Of a DNA stretch of 64,000 nt, positions 1-10,807 are shown in pieces. Position 1 is the stretch's first letter, and the number at the start of each line of letters is the position of its first letter. This DNA is from Lentinula raphanica (taxonomy: Eukaryota > Basidiomycota > Agaricomycetes > Agaricales > Omphalotaceae). Location: assembly GCA_027919835.1 (NCBI GenBank), contig JANVFP010000057.1:62001-126000 (forward strand), in the 5' to 3' direction. The notes beneath the pieces are model-generated. The model was not told where the DNA came from, did not search any database, and was given only the letters and a program-made list of their open reading frames with translations. The translations under genes were made by a program, and so were the position numbers.

Positions 1-1243
1 ATTTTAGGATGTTGAATTGGATGTTGATCATGCGAAGATGAGTACGTCAAATACGCGAAGACAACGACAACAAAGATGGATGTTTGGCTCCTCAGGTAAG
101 AATCCTTATTTTTTTCTCAACTTCACTAACCTCTTCTTTGATTATTGGTATATGCACATTTTTGCCTTCATCTCCATCTATCTCCTCCAATTTCAGCATT
201 ACCTTGTCATGCACATCCTCTTCATTTCTTGTTTTCATCCCGCATTCCATTTGGAAACTTCTTACACAGACGAGACAAGACGAGGAAGTCCAAAGCGAGC
301 CTGTGAATAGAAAGATGAGTGAGGCCACGAAGATGGAGATTGAGATGAAGATGATGAGGGCAATGAGACGACAACCACAACGAGCGGTACGTGTCCACCT
401 TTGTTCTTCAGTTGTACCACTGAGAAATCCTTTCATTTCAGCAGGTTTCTCTTTGAGTCCTCCGATGCACTGCAACTCCCATTGGGAGCCCAGCAGACGC
501 CCAGCCCCTCAGCTAGGCAAGGCTCTGCTGGTTCCCGTGGCTCCCTCACCCGCCCACCTGGCTCACGAGCCACACCTGCCTTTCACCTGATTATGGAACG
601 CCCATTGTCGCGCCCTGCACACCGTTGTGCACAAAACACATCAGCTTACTCTATCCACGGACAGGAATCCAAATTAAGGCTACCTATGAGATCTAGGGTA
701 CGAGACGACGAGAGATTTTTGGACCTAGGTCCAACGGTGGACTCGCTCAGATGATCGAACTGCCAGAGGCAGTACCCTTAGAAAATTTTACTTTGTTTCA
801 GACTTACTTACCACATGGACAGGACAGTCAAGTACGATACTTAGAGTTGGAAAGAATTTAGATTCTCTTTTGCCCCCAAAACTCTACACCGAAAGTCCTT
901 TGTATGACTAAGTAAAAATCTCAACCCTCTTGAAGGAGAAGCCTTGCTCGGTATCTCTTTAGGTGACTTTCCTTCGAACTCGCCTCGCATCGTCTTGATG
1001 ATAGGACCGATGAGAGCATCACACCGTCACCTGCTGTACCCGCGGTTTGACCGCTGAGCTGCTTGCATTCAAGTGGTCTAGTTTCCATGGAAAGAGGAGG
1101 ATCTCTGACTAAAAACGCTGTCATTGGTGGTAACATTACAAAACTCCCGCTTTTTGGAACAGGCGGGTGACAGGTCTTGCAGCTTGCCTGGCGGCGATGT
1201 TGTAAGTGGATCGTGGCAGACATCAGGAAAAAAGTCTCTAGCC
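1..1243. other. No supported gene; possible splice-like fragments
   Basis: Only short, mutually overlapping reading frames are seen and none resembles a known family. Around 17-92 and 270-385 there are donor-like (GTAAGAAT at about 95, GTACGTG at about 386) and acceptor-like (TTACACAG at about 269) signals that could bound exons of a gene truncated at the window edge. The joined reading does not stay open convincingly. The stretch 480-600 is Pro/Ser-rich in translation, which is common for non-coding GC-rich DNA. Confidence 0.3.
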
Positions 1244-1440
1244 CAGGGCCCTGAAAGATACCCCCCAAATCCTAGGCTCCCTAGAGAGCCTCAAAGAGCT
1301 CAAAGATCCTCAAAGATCCTCAAAGCAACTCAAAGATGCCTAGGGAAACTGAAAGAAGCCTCAAAAAACCTAGAGGGCTTAGGTCTCCTTAGGATCTTTC
1401 AGAGTTCTGAGGATTTAGGGGGTATCTTTGGAGGCCCTAG
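1244..1440. mobile_element. Small terminal-inverted-repeat (MITE-like) element
   Basis: The ends are imperfect inverted repeats of about 29 bp. The left end reads CAGGGCCCTGAAAGATACCC and onward. The right end, on the other strand, begins AGGGCCTCCAAAGATACCCC. The interior is built from short CTCAAAGATC-like repeats and has no coding capacity. The CAGGG-type terminus is reminiscent of hAT MITEs, but no clean 8-bp target duplication is visible, so this is an old or degraded copy. Family assignment is inference. Confidence 0.5.
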
Positions 1441-1487
1441 GCATAGGATAGTTTTTCCTGATGGAATTACTAAAGAGTTACACAAGG

Positions 1488-1496
1488 TATAAAAGG
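1488..1496 (+). promoter_or_regulatory. Isolated strong TATA box
   Basis: A TATAAAAGG box is followed by a C/T-rich stretch (about 1525-1560), as in fungal core promoters. No convincing coding region starts downstream. One possibility is the U3 part of a solo LTR beginning near TGATGGAATTAC at about 1459; this is inference. Confidence 0.35.
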
Positions 1497-1499
1497 ACT

Positions 1500-2676
1500 C
1501 GAACCTCTTGCAAGTTGCCATGCTACAGTTCCTTTCCTTTCCTCTCTTCCACCTATCCGGGTTCCCTTCGGAACCTTCCTACTTACCAGCGTAGGGAACT
1601 TTTAGCACAACAATGAGTTTCAGCTTGGTAACAGTCCTGTGAATTCTCTACCGTGACTAGTACTATTACTTATGCATTGGCAGGCCATATTGGGACCTTT
1701 CGGTGAGTACAATATTTTTTTCGCTCCATATTTTATGGTCTTGTCACGCTGTCATTCTCCTATGTATTTTGGTAGTGTACGGCGTAGAGTACTTGTAAAG
1801 TATGGTAGTCTGGCCGCGGCGGTCCATGCTTATGGCATTGGATCTGATCCGGCCTAAATCCGATCAAATCGGAGTGCTACGAATCGAACCCCCTCACGAC
1901 CGGCATGGGCGTCGGCAGAGCTTCTCACTACCGAATTTGGCGCCCACGCTTTCTTCCTCCTCTCATCATCGCGAAAGATTCCTCCCCATATCCTCTACTA
2001 CATCATTCTTCGGTATGGCCTGCCAATCCCACTCCCGCCATAGCGTTCAAAACATGCAAACCGCCAGTCCTGGCTAGAATGCTCAACGCCGCTTTTCGTC
2101 TACCGGATGTATTAATGAACTTGATTCTCTAGAAGCTCATTCAACTGGAAAACCTAAGTATAACAGAGAAAGATATTAGCGCTGAAGTACTCCGGAGAAA
2201 ACGGTCACATTCGATTGATTACACGTACTTACGCGTATGCTTCGAAAGCCCTCAGCCTTTGGCGAGAACTCTTTGGACAGCGTTTGATTGGGGTTTGGAG
2301 ATGTTAACTGTCTCTCTGGCAAATGCATCACTGAAGCTATAGTGCGAAGCGGGGATATCGGTTCGTGCACTTTGACTTGTTAGGCTCCATCTCACCTATT
2401 TCATCATGGTTCTGTTCAAGCTCTCTCAAATGAGTGCTATCTGGAAGGTCGACAACATCATACATCATTTCTTGCGATAAAGTGCATAGCATTATACAGC
2501 ATGTCTTCCTTATTCTTCGTGTCTATGTGTTCTCCGCTGTTCTTGATACAAGCTTCCCATATACTCCACAGCATATTATGATTGAACATCTCGAACAAAC
2601 TGTCAACTGTGTTATGTTGCCTATTCGGTTGAACAAAGACTAGGTTTCCAGAACCAACAACATGCTACGAATCCGA
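1500..2676. other. Intergenic, no supported gene
   Basis: Only short frames without recognisable domains are present. The stretch 2176-2660 lies downstream of gene A (minus strand) and presumably contains its 3' UTR. Nothing else was identified. Confidence 0.4.
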
Positions 2677-3978
2677 TTACTTCTCCCATTTTTGGCAAAT
2701 GGACCGCAGTTTGACAAACATGGGTGCCTTCCACCCATTCCCCTTGTATACATCTTTGATATCATTCCATACAGCTGCTGCCATAGCCTCGCGGTCCCAG
2801 CCTGCACTAATCAGTACATCTGCCAAGTCAGACATATCACTGCTCCCTCCTCGAACGTAAGTCGCTAAAAATTTCTGCACACACTGGCGCAATTGTGCTT
2901 CACCATCCGCCTCTGCTGGAGATGGGGGTTCCTGATCTTTTTGAGCACGTCCTTGGCGAGAACTGCTTCGTTCGTGCTGAGTCTGGACATCCATTTGAAA
3001 ATCGCGTTGCGATTCCTGATGCAAAAAGCTGTCCAGATATGTCTGATTGTTTCCGGATCGGTCTCGGGATCCATTGGCAGATTCACTACTAGGCTCGTAG
3101 CTTGGTAATGGTTCGTCTGCTCCCCTACCACGCGCATTCCCATCTAACCCTATTAGATTTGAAATGAGAGTCGCCGAGGCCTTGTAGGAAGAGTATACTC
3201 ACAACCTGCATTTCGGTTCCCAAGGCCACGATCGTTGACTGCGAAATGTGATGTTAACATTGACGGCGTGTTGTGTCAATCAATTTCGACATACTACGTT
3301 GTGCATAAGGCCCATTATAGCCTGGATGCTGATTCTTCAACGGGGAAGCAGCTCGCTTAGTTGGATCATTGCCTCGATCTATGACAGATTCAAAAGTGCA
3401 CTGGGGTAGGTTAATGGGATTTACGCACAAGCTTGCTGCTGATCACCCAGATAGGCATTATTGGTTGATCCCCTGAAATCTTCTACAGAAACCAATCGAC
3501 ATTCGGCAAAACGATAGACGAAGATTCCTCGATTTCACTCACGGTGCCTTCCGTTGTAATCAGCGGGTCCGTTGAAATTGTCTGAGAACCGCCCAGTGAC
3601 TAGTGGTTAGCAAGGACTACTCGAGATGGAATTCTCATGGGAAGACAAACTTCGGACGCCGTCGTTCTGCCTGTAATCATCTATCGAACATCGCTCAGCA
3701 ACCAGCAAAAATCATTCAATCTTCTATGACCTACTGTGTGCTCCGTTGTATTTGGTTGCCCCGCTGTAGTTGTTGTTGAAGTCACTCTTGTTCGAGTGGT
3801 CATTGTTGATGGTATGATGCATATCCCTATTGGCGTGGTTGAATGCACCACCACTGATACCGAAGTTGCGAGCATTTGAAAAGAACGTCCCAGCGTTGGA
3901 CTGGGGCGGTTCAGATTGCAGCTGGGGTTGCTGCAATTGTTCTTGTGGAGGGGATTTCGAGTCGGTTGCACGAGACAT
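2677..3978 (-). CDS. Tandem-family protein A (Gly/Asn-rich repeats plus C-terminal helical domain)
   Basis: No known family was recognised. Splice sites give six exons: 3735-3978, 3543-3581, 3429-3482, 3298-3378, 3203-3238 and 2677-3149. Every intron is in phase 1, and the product is about 308 residues. Exon 1 carries a motif around GISGGAFNHANRDMHHTI, then DFNNNYSGATKYNGAH. The small middle exons each add a related Asn/Gly-rich unit (NFNGPADYNGRH, DFRGSTNNAYLGD, NDRGLGNRNAG). The last exon ends in a roughly 70-residue predicted helical domain with conserved LRQCV...F, GLAD-like, W(N/S)D and F(V/L)KLR.IC..W positions shared with B and C. The GGxFNxxxGD motif resembles short N-terminal motifs I recall ahead of NTPase domains in Agaricomycete proteins. 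The C-terminal domain vaguely recalls a SAM-like fold. Both comparisons are inference. The role is unknown. Confidence 0.7.
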
Positions 3979-4048
3979 TTCTTCGATTCAAGGTGATGAG
4001 AAAAGATGGGAGCACAGAGCTGGCACCAAGATGGGCATGTTTCGACTA

Positions 4049-4057
4049 CATATATAG
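4049..4057 (-). promoter_or_regulatory. TATA box of gene A
   Basis: TATATA on the minus strand lies about 70 bp upstream of the chosen ATG at 3978. Paralogue B has the same element at the same relative place, in a similar local context (ATATATG followed by TAGTCG or TGGTCG). C has a more divergent ATATATTA at a similar distance. Another shared block, ATAGACGC, lies about 150 bp upstream of all three ATGs (about 4131 here). The arrangement supports the start codon choice. Confidence 0.55.
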
Positions 4058-4139
4058 ATCCCCTCTGCGCGGCTGCCTCGTGTTCTATCATAAAGTTTAG
4101 ATGAAGATCATAGAAAGTCCAACAGTATCAGATAGACGC

Positions 4140-5500
4140 CTGTGGACTGCTGTAAATCGAAGTACAGGATTTAGTATGGCAGCTGAACGTTGAATGGAAA
4201 ACATGAGGCTTATCTGGGACACGAAGTCACCCGCCAGGAGTGAATGAAGCTCGAGGCTTTGAAGCTTTGAAGCATCATCGGAAGTAACTAGTAACCTCTA
4301 GACCATCTGAGGTGACTGACGAAGTCCTCCTTTCGCCTCCGATCAGATTTTGAGTACCGCAGCTGACCAGCATCGGACACGATCTTCCAGTCCAAATTTG
4401 CTCGGGAGTCACTCGAAGCGTGGCTTCCGGGGCAAATGTGTTTAATAGCCTGCTGGTATGGTCACGAGGGACTCAGTCTTTTTTGCGTTGCGGCGTTGCG
4501 ATACAGTTTGGATTTGACACTTGGCCTCGGATACTAGGCTCGATATCTATAGAACATTCAATAGATCAGTGAATGGTACTTGATATGAACATCAGACGAA
4601 CGAATATTCAGTGACTGTGGAGCCGTCTAGTTTCCTTCCTTCTAGTCAAAACCCGTGTACATTTGAGGTCGGTCTATGGGCTATGTACGACAAGCGTGCC
4701 TCGCTCATACTCTTGATCGAGTAATAATACTACTAAGTACTGCCTCAGCCTGTGGATGTATCCATAGTTATGTTACATGTACCATACATGAGTACACTGG
4801 GTATCTGGAGAGTCACATTCTACTTGCTCTGTACAAGCAATCTTTCCGCTACTCAAGGTCACGGTGTTTGTTTATGCAGACAGAATGAGTCAAATCAAGA
4901 GGACGTGAGGAAGGGTTCATTCAGGGTACAGTGCCATCAGCAAAAGTGTCGATTAATTATAAGATTTTTGTAAACCAATGATATGAGTTGTAAGGCTCAT
5001 TATTATGACACTACATTGTGAGACGTCTCTGGCTGTATATAAACTTATACAAAGGCTTGTAATTTGACATAATTCCTTATAATTCTGCATCAGCATAATG
5101 AGGATTACCAGGCCTGATGAGAGATTATAAGACCTCATCAGATATGCCGGACATTATAAGATTGTTGTAATCTTATTGCTAGAGATTTCAGCCATCCCAT
5201 GCATTTTCATACGCCACCAGCCATCGTTCATGAATAGAATATATATATGAATAATATTGAAGATATGACTACGAACACGAACTACGCTCATTTGACTGTA
5301 TGGAAGTGTACGTTGCGGCAAGAACCCAAAAACCAGATGAAAATATTGAGACGTTGAGTGTATGTCAAAAGCGTCGAGTGATTCAGAGCGTTTGTATGAA
5401 AGCGTCGAGGATGTCAGGTATCGCGCGTTGAAAAGTTGAAAAGTAACAAAGACATGTTAACGGTTTGAGAGCAGGGGTGGACAGGAGCCATCGAGAGTGA
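4140..5500. other. Intergenic spacer, AT-rich, no supported gene
   Basis: This lies upstream of gene A. It contains degenerate short frames, many short GCGTCGAG-like words near 5350-5410 that lead into the following minisatellite, and palindromic TAATCTTATAAT-like tracts near 4950-5170. No gene or RNA was identified. Confidence 0.35.
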
Positions 5501-5504
5501 CGTC

Positions 5505-5640
5505 AAATAGAGGCATCGCATAGAGGCGTTGAATAGAGGCGTCGAAAAGAGGCGTCGTAAAGAGGCGTCGTAAAGAGGCGTCAAAAAGAGACATCGTAAA
5601 GGAGTGTTGAAAAGAGGCATCAAGAAAATGTTGAATGGAG
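5505..5640. repeat. 13-bp minisatellite (AAAGAGGCGTCGT)
   Basis: About ten tandem, partly diverged copies of a 13-bp unit, best preserved as AAAGAGGCGTCGT at 5543-5581. The flanks contain further isolated GCGTCGAG words. 13 is not a multiple of three, so any frame through it cycles; coding is unlikely. Confidence 0.75.
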
Positions 5641-5687
5641 ACGTTGAGAAGGAAGCGAATTCATCCTGTTGCTGGATAGTGAGTAAG

Positions 5688-5948
5688 ATGTCCGGAACTG
5701 AGATGAGATACGATTACGCACAGAGCTTATTGACCAAGTTATACACCGAGAATCATCGACGTCGCACGAATGAACTTGATCCTGCGCAATGTAGAGAACG
5801 AGAAATTGAGGAGATGCTATCTACAGCAAACTTCACAATAAGTCAACGAGGGGAGGAAAGGGCTGCAGCGATGGTGGTGGTCAAGAATGAAGGGGAAGAA
5901 TGGGAACGCCCAGGACCCCTGATAATAGACCAAGGACCCTTATCCTAA
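5688..5948 (+). CDS. Possible small hypothetical protein, 3' end replaced by a MITE
   Basis: An acidic open frame begins MSGTEMRYDYAQSLLTKLY and continues with DPAQCREREIEEMLSTANF-like sequence. It has no recognised domain. Its end runs into the hAT-like MITE that starts at 5912, so the last twelve or so codons are element sequence. Across the empty site the frame would stop within a few codons. It directly follows a minisatellite and has no clear promoter. It may be a gene fragment or chance. Confidence 0.25.
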   Translation: MSGTEMRYDYAQSLLTKLYTENHRRRTNELDPAQCREREIEEMLSTANFTISQRGEERAAAMVVVKNEGEEWERPGPLIIDQGPLS

Positions 5949-6261
5949 ATCGGTATGATTTGGGCATTTTTGTGCGAACCGTTCTCGAAAAAATTCCACC
6001 AAAAATTGTGCGAACCCCAGGGTAGGTTCAAAATTTTCGGCCCGATGTGCTGTATGCCGAGTGCCGCTCCATGCCGGCCTGTACTACCTGCAAAATTGTC
6101 TCAAGAGTTGCCCAAATCCGCCCATATTTTGTGCGAACTGGGCTGAAGCTCCGCCTGCGGCGGCCATTATTGTGCGAACCAAAATCTGGGCGAGTACCCA
6201 TTTTGGGGGTCAAAATTGTGCGAACTGACATAAGTCATGCTACCGTATTATCAGGGGTCCT
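5912..6261. mobile_element. hAT-like MITE with 8-bp target duplication
   Basis: A 350-bp element bounded by GAACGCCC direct repeats (5904-5911 and 6262-6269). The perfect inverted ends begin AGGACCCCTGATAATA. It contains no transposase. The interior carries five copies of the 10-bp word TTGTGCGAAC (near 5970, 6007, 6129, 6171 and 6215), all in the same orientation. An 8-bp duplication fits hAT or KDZ-type elements; which one is inference. Repeated subterminal words are the usual arrangement of transposase-binding sites in hAT elements. Confidence 0.8.
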
Positions 6262-6269
6262 GAACGCCC

Positions 6270-6724
6270 TTCCGGGGTCTGAACTTATACCTCCCAAACG
6301 TCGACGTCAATGTCTGAGAATAATGATGTCAGAATCTCGGCGGCAATTCGGCAATTCGGCACTGTTTGGTTCCGATTTTGAACAAGTTGAACTTGCCCCC
6401 ATTATCCATACGGCATCGTGCATGCAAACAACGTTCTTCATATTTTGCTGGTGCGTATATATACATGTTACTGGGGTATAACATCTACTACAGTCTACTA
6501 TTCTCATAAGGTCCTCTGAGGATTGATTCTTTATGGATAAATTACCGAGTATTATATAGAATGATGGGTAAATGATAATGGTCTGATAATCTCCCCATTA
6601 ACCTTTACATTTTCTTGTCAGCATTGCAGCCTTTCACAAAACCATGTAAGCTTTGTGAGCCTTGATCAACCTCTTACAATGACTCGTCAGAATTATGTTG
6701 ATTATAATCTAGCATCAACCTTGA
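6270..6724. other. Intergenic between two MITEs
   Basis: No supported gene. AT-rich DNA with short frames only. Confidence 0.35.
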
Positions 6725-6727
6725 TAA

Positions 6728-7285
6728 GAGCTTGTTCGGCCACGGATCCTGATCCTGATCCTGAGCTGATCCCAGAATCCAAGATACCGTATATAGAAGT
6801 CCGATGGAATTCCGGAATTTCCGGTAATGCATGGGGTTTATGTGATTGCGTGACAGCTTTTACTCTGCTGCCATTTATGGCCGTGACTGTGCCGAAAGGC
6901 GCCTTTACATTGTAAAACACCTCGGCGATCACCGGTGCAACATTTCATCAATATTTTATTGACATCCTGATAAAAATGCAGAAAAATGGCAAGTCCATTG
7001 AAAATAAAGGCAAAGAAGTGCTATAAGTGAGCTATCTGGAGCTCAGTATCTTTAAGAGATGAAATCTATGTCTTAAGGACCAAAAACAGGTCCTATTGGT
7101 GTGGTATGTACAGAAAACATGAGTTTCGGAATGAAATTTGTTACCCGGCACACAGCCCTTGGGCGGCAACTGGGCGTCAATGTGAAAAAGCTGTCACACA
7201 AACAGATCACATGCATGCCTTAGTAATCATTCAGCATTCAGGATCAGCCCAGGATCAGGATCAGGATCCGTGGCCGAACAAGCTC
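6728..7285. mobile_element. Harbinger-like MITE, copy 1
   Basis: A 558-bp element flanked by TAA duplications (6725-6727 and 7286-7288). The terminal inverted repeats are about 45 bp, begin GAGCTTGTTCGGCCACGG, and contain a GATCCT triplet array. Three-base TWA duplications are characteristic of PIF/Harbinger elements. There is no transposase, so it is non-autonomous. The copy at 8457-9014 has the same length, and I saw a single difference between them (CG here, CA there, near 6808). Confidence 0.85.
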
Positions 7286-7534
7286 TAATAAATGTGCACT
7301 TTTGCTGATGGCTGAGGCGTGGGAATGACGTCTATACCGTCAGCGCTGGCAGGTCAGCTCTAAAGTCAAATTTGACAAGCTTAGGCCAGGCTTCGCGCTT
7401 AGGCTCGGCTCAGTTCAGCTCTGGTCACTGTGAAAGGTAGCCCAGTCACCACGAGTAAATTCCAGCCAAGTCGTTTGCCAGAAAGGAGTCATCTACATAA
7501 GTTGTATAAGTACATACCACTGTTTCAAATTCCA

Positions 7535-9438
7535 TCATTCCTCAGATTGATCCCAATCCTCGCAGATGTTCCGCAATCGGAGAAACGTGGATCTCTTCCA
7601 TCCGGCCCCTCTGTAGATATCTTCAACATCACTCCATTTCATCCGTTTGAAGAGCTCGCGGTCGAGGTCCTCTTTGATGAGTGCATCTGCCAAGCCTTCC
7701 AAGCCGGGAATACTAACACCTCCTCTTTGCTCTTCACTAGACCGTTCTGCAGATAATATCTCAATGCACCGGCGCAATTGGGCTGCACCTGGTTTTTCCA
7801 CCTCTCGGGGATTGTCAGGGGCATTAGTCCCTTGGGTCGCTAGCGTGTTGCGAGCGCTGTTAAATTCATAATGATCCTGAATCCGTGTTGGGTCAGGCGA
7901 AAGGTCCTCCAATTGTTCCTGCGGGTTTCTGGAAAGTCGGTATGCACTGGCAGGTTCATTCTCGTAGTTTAACAACTGAGTCTCAGATCGCCCTCGACTA
8001 CGGGGATGGATGGCATCTAGTACTATGCCCGAGATAAGTCAGCGTCCCTTCTGTTAGGATGTTCGAACTCACCATCTGCATCCCGGTTGCCTTCAAAGCT
8101 GCGATCGCTGCCAACTGTGAGATGCATCATGTTAGCTTTCAAGTTGTTGCATTATATTCACTAACTGTTCAACGTACTATGTCCAATAGGGGCAGAAGGC
8201 CCAGTATAGCCTGAGGCTGCAACTTGATACTGATTAGTATTCGACGGAAAAAATCGATTTCCTTGAGCTTTGACCAGATCGAACATTCAAAGTATGTACA
8301 TCGAAACAGGATTGAAGAAATTCACGCACTGGCATGCTGTCCCTCTAGATACGGGGTGTTTGTCCCTCCTCTGAAATCTTCTACAAGAGATCGACGAATA
8401 ATCGACAAACAATTCTTTGATCGAAGATCTGTGACTCACCATGATTGGCGTTGTAAGAGCTTGTTCGGCCACGGATCCTGATCCTGATCCTGAGCTGATC
8501 CCAGAATCCAAGATACCGTATATAGAAGTCCAATGGAATTCCGGAATTTCCGGTAATGCATGGGGTTTATGTGATTGCGTGACAGCTTTTACTCTGCTGC
8601 CATTTATGGCCGTGACTGTGCCGAAAGGCGCCTTTACATTGTAAAACACCTCGGCGATCACCGGTGCAACATTTCATCAATATTTTATTGACATCCTGAT
8701 AAAAATGCAGAAAAATGGCAAGTCCATTGAAAATAAAGGCAAAGAAGTGCTATAAGTGAGCTATCTGGAGCTCAGTATCTTTAAGAGATGAAATCTATGT
8801 CTTAAGGACCAAAAACAGGTCCTATTGGTGTGGTATGTACAGAAAACATGAGTTTCGGAATGAAATTTGTTACCCGGCACACAGCCCTTGGGCGGCAACT
8901 GGGCGTCAATGTGAAAAAGCTGTCACACAAACAGATCACATGCATGCCTTAGTAATCATTCAGCATTCAGGATCAGCCCAGGATCAGGATCAGGATCCGT
9001 GGCCGAACAAGCTCTAATTATACGACCCTCTGAGATCGTCTGGAAATCGACCATGATTAGCGACAATTGAGCGACCTCGAGAGTTGAAGATATTGACGAA
9101 CTTCGCAAGCCACCAGATTGCCTGTGATCATCTAGTGGTCTCAGTCAGCGTCCATGCTGAATCTGCAAGGACTGCCGCAACTTACTGTGTGATCCTCGAT
9201 ACCTATTGGCCCCTGTGTTATTGTTATTGAAGTCGCTCCGTGTTGAGGAGTCATTGTTAGTGGTAATATTATTATGCATATCCCCGTTGGCATGGTTGAA
9301 TGCACCACCGTGTACGCCGAAGTGGCTAGCATTCATGAAAAATGCACCACTGGGAGAGGCAGACTGAGGGTCGGATTGCGACTGTGAAAGCACGGGGCGT
9401 TCTCCTGGAGGCGGTTTCGAGTCTGTTTGCTGAGACAT
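7535..9438 (-). pseudogene. Tandem-family gene B, interrupted by a MITE
   Basis: Paralogue of gene A with the same exon plan: 9186-9438, 8440-9039 (contains the MITE), 8330-8380, 8178-8267, 8073-8114 and 7535-8022, all introns in phase 1. Without the insertion the product would be about 320 residues. Exon 1 has GVHGGAFNHANGDMHNNI and DFNNNNTGANRYRGSH. Middle exons give DFRGGTNTPYLEG and GSDRSFEGNRDADG units. The C-terminal domain contains LADALIKEDLDRE, WSDVEDIYRGAGW and FLRLRNICEDW. The MITE plus its TAA duplication adds 561 bp to the second exon, and the first codon across the junction becomes TAG. The gene is therefore broken unless the element is spliced out. I prefer the ATG at 9438 because the TATA box lies just upstream of it; an in-frame start exists further out at 9537. 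Confidence 0.7.
8457..9014. mobile_element. Harbinger-like MITE, copy 2, inside gene B
   Basis: 558 bp with TAA duplications at 8454-8456 and 9015-9017 and the same ends as the copy at 6728-7285. It sits inside the second coding exon of gene B, between sequences corresponding to paralogue A residues around the DYNGRH unit. Near identity of the two copies indicates recent mobilisation. Confidence 0.87.
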
Positions 9439-9493
9439 AGTTCTTCGATTCAAGATGGGCCCGGGAGCAAAGGGGTGGATGTTGAGTCGACCA

Positions 9494-9502
9494 CATATAT
9501 AA
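9494..9502 (-). promoter_or_regulatory. TATA box of gene B
   Basis: TTATATATG on the minus strand about 60 bp upstream of the ATG at 9438, matching the gene A promoter. The shared AAATAGACGC block follows further upstream at about 9580-9590. Confidence 0.55.
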
Positions 9503-9519
9503 GTTTCCTCTGGCCGAAC

Positions 9520-10800
9520 TATCTCGCGTTCTGTCAAGATTTGAAAATTTCGGTTGATGATCAGACTACCAGTTCAACAAATAGACGCTGTGAAGCTGTA
9601 AAGTGGGATTAGGACAGGATTAGGAAGACAGCTGAAATTCAAACATGAATGGAGCGGCTTCCGCCTCTTGGGCAAGTTGGGCTCGAGTACTATCGCAATC
9701 TTCAGCACTGAGCAGCATGAAGTATGAAGTACGATAGGCGAGTGCCAACGAAGCTCGTTGAATGCGTTCCTGCATCGCTGATTCGCTTTGGACTGTGATG
9801 CTGATTATGCCAGATTCGACTCGTCTTGATACTATTGTTAGAGATTTGATGCATAATGAGTGGTGCCAATCTGCTCAGACGAATGAGCATCGAGCCGAAC
9901 ACGTCGCATAGAATCTATAGATTTCTAGCTTATGACCAGTGTTTGAATTGAGATCTCCGGAAGGTCAGAGATGACAGTAAGCAACTGGGATACCATAGCA
10001 TATGAGGCTGATATTCCCAAGCACAGGAGCAAAACATCTTGAAGTGCTATCTAGTGCTATTCGCCCGTTCATTCAGGACAAATGACGAGTTCTTCTTCAT
10101 GTGCGCACCAAGCGATGGCCTATAGGAACACAGAGCAACTTCTTGAAGTTGTTGGAATGGAACGAAAGAAATAACAACGGCGTCAACATTAGCGCCGAAC
10201 CGTAACTTGTCTCCAGACTCCAGGCTTTGTCTCCTATCCTGACGCATACATTGAATTTGCTTGGCACTTGAAAGCTCTCCTGAGATATGTCAAGGCAAAA
10301 TTATCACAAGTTATTACTGCCAAATATTTCTGGAGTGGTACTCTGGATGACTTTATCTCCTTGTTTTCCGTGGCTCGTCTACTTATATAGACTTATTAAA
10401 CTTTAGTAGGCGGCGAACTCACTGCCACGAATAACTTCAAGTTACGGGTTACAAGTTGTGGCGTTCTAAATGTCTTCTGTAATCAGATCAAGGTTCGAAA
10501 ACTCATGCGGCCTTCCTGGATCAATATTTGAGTCGCAGAGTTGGCTTAACCGGGTGGGGTCTTCAAGAAAACAAAGTAGGTCGAGTCGCGGTCATTCGGG
10601 GAGTCAATTACGACAGCTTGAACGAGTTTCCAAGATGTTCAAGCACTCAAGTAAAAATAATGAAAGATACTACAAGGGAGTACACGGTTAAGTTCTAGTA
10701 CTAGATACTATAGGGGATTGTACAAATCGATTGACAAGGTATCATCAAACATCGAGTTGAACAACGCGAGGGGGAAGTTCGGATGGTTCAACTATACATT
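9520..10800. other. Duplicated intergenic spacer (unit 1)
   Basis: No gene. Several blocks align with the spacer at about 13020-14150. Examples are a GGTCAGAGATGACAG-like block near 9960, GAAAGATACTACAAGGGAG near 10660 and GATTGTACAAATCGATT near 10717. It is the spacer between a family member and an AXL2 copy, duplicated with them. Confidence 0.6.
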
Positions 10801-10807
10801 TCATGCG

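Noticed and set aside
3665..3684. A conserved 20-nt microexon in the first intron of genes A and B
   Set aside because: Flanking splice-like signals exist, but including 20 nt shifts the next exons to a frame with a stop in gene B and loses the repeat motif.
8287..8661. A protein spanning the MITE end and gene B sequence
   Set aside because: The frame differs from the exon frame of gene B and half of it is the element's own end, also found at 6702-6932.
9439..9537. An N-terminal extension of gene B from the in-frame start at 9537
   Set aside because: It would include the TATA box, and paralogues A and C have no matching extension.
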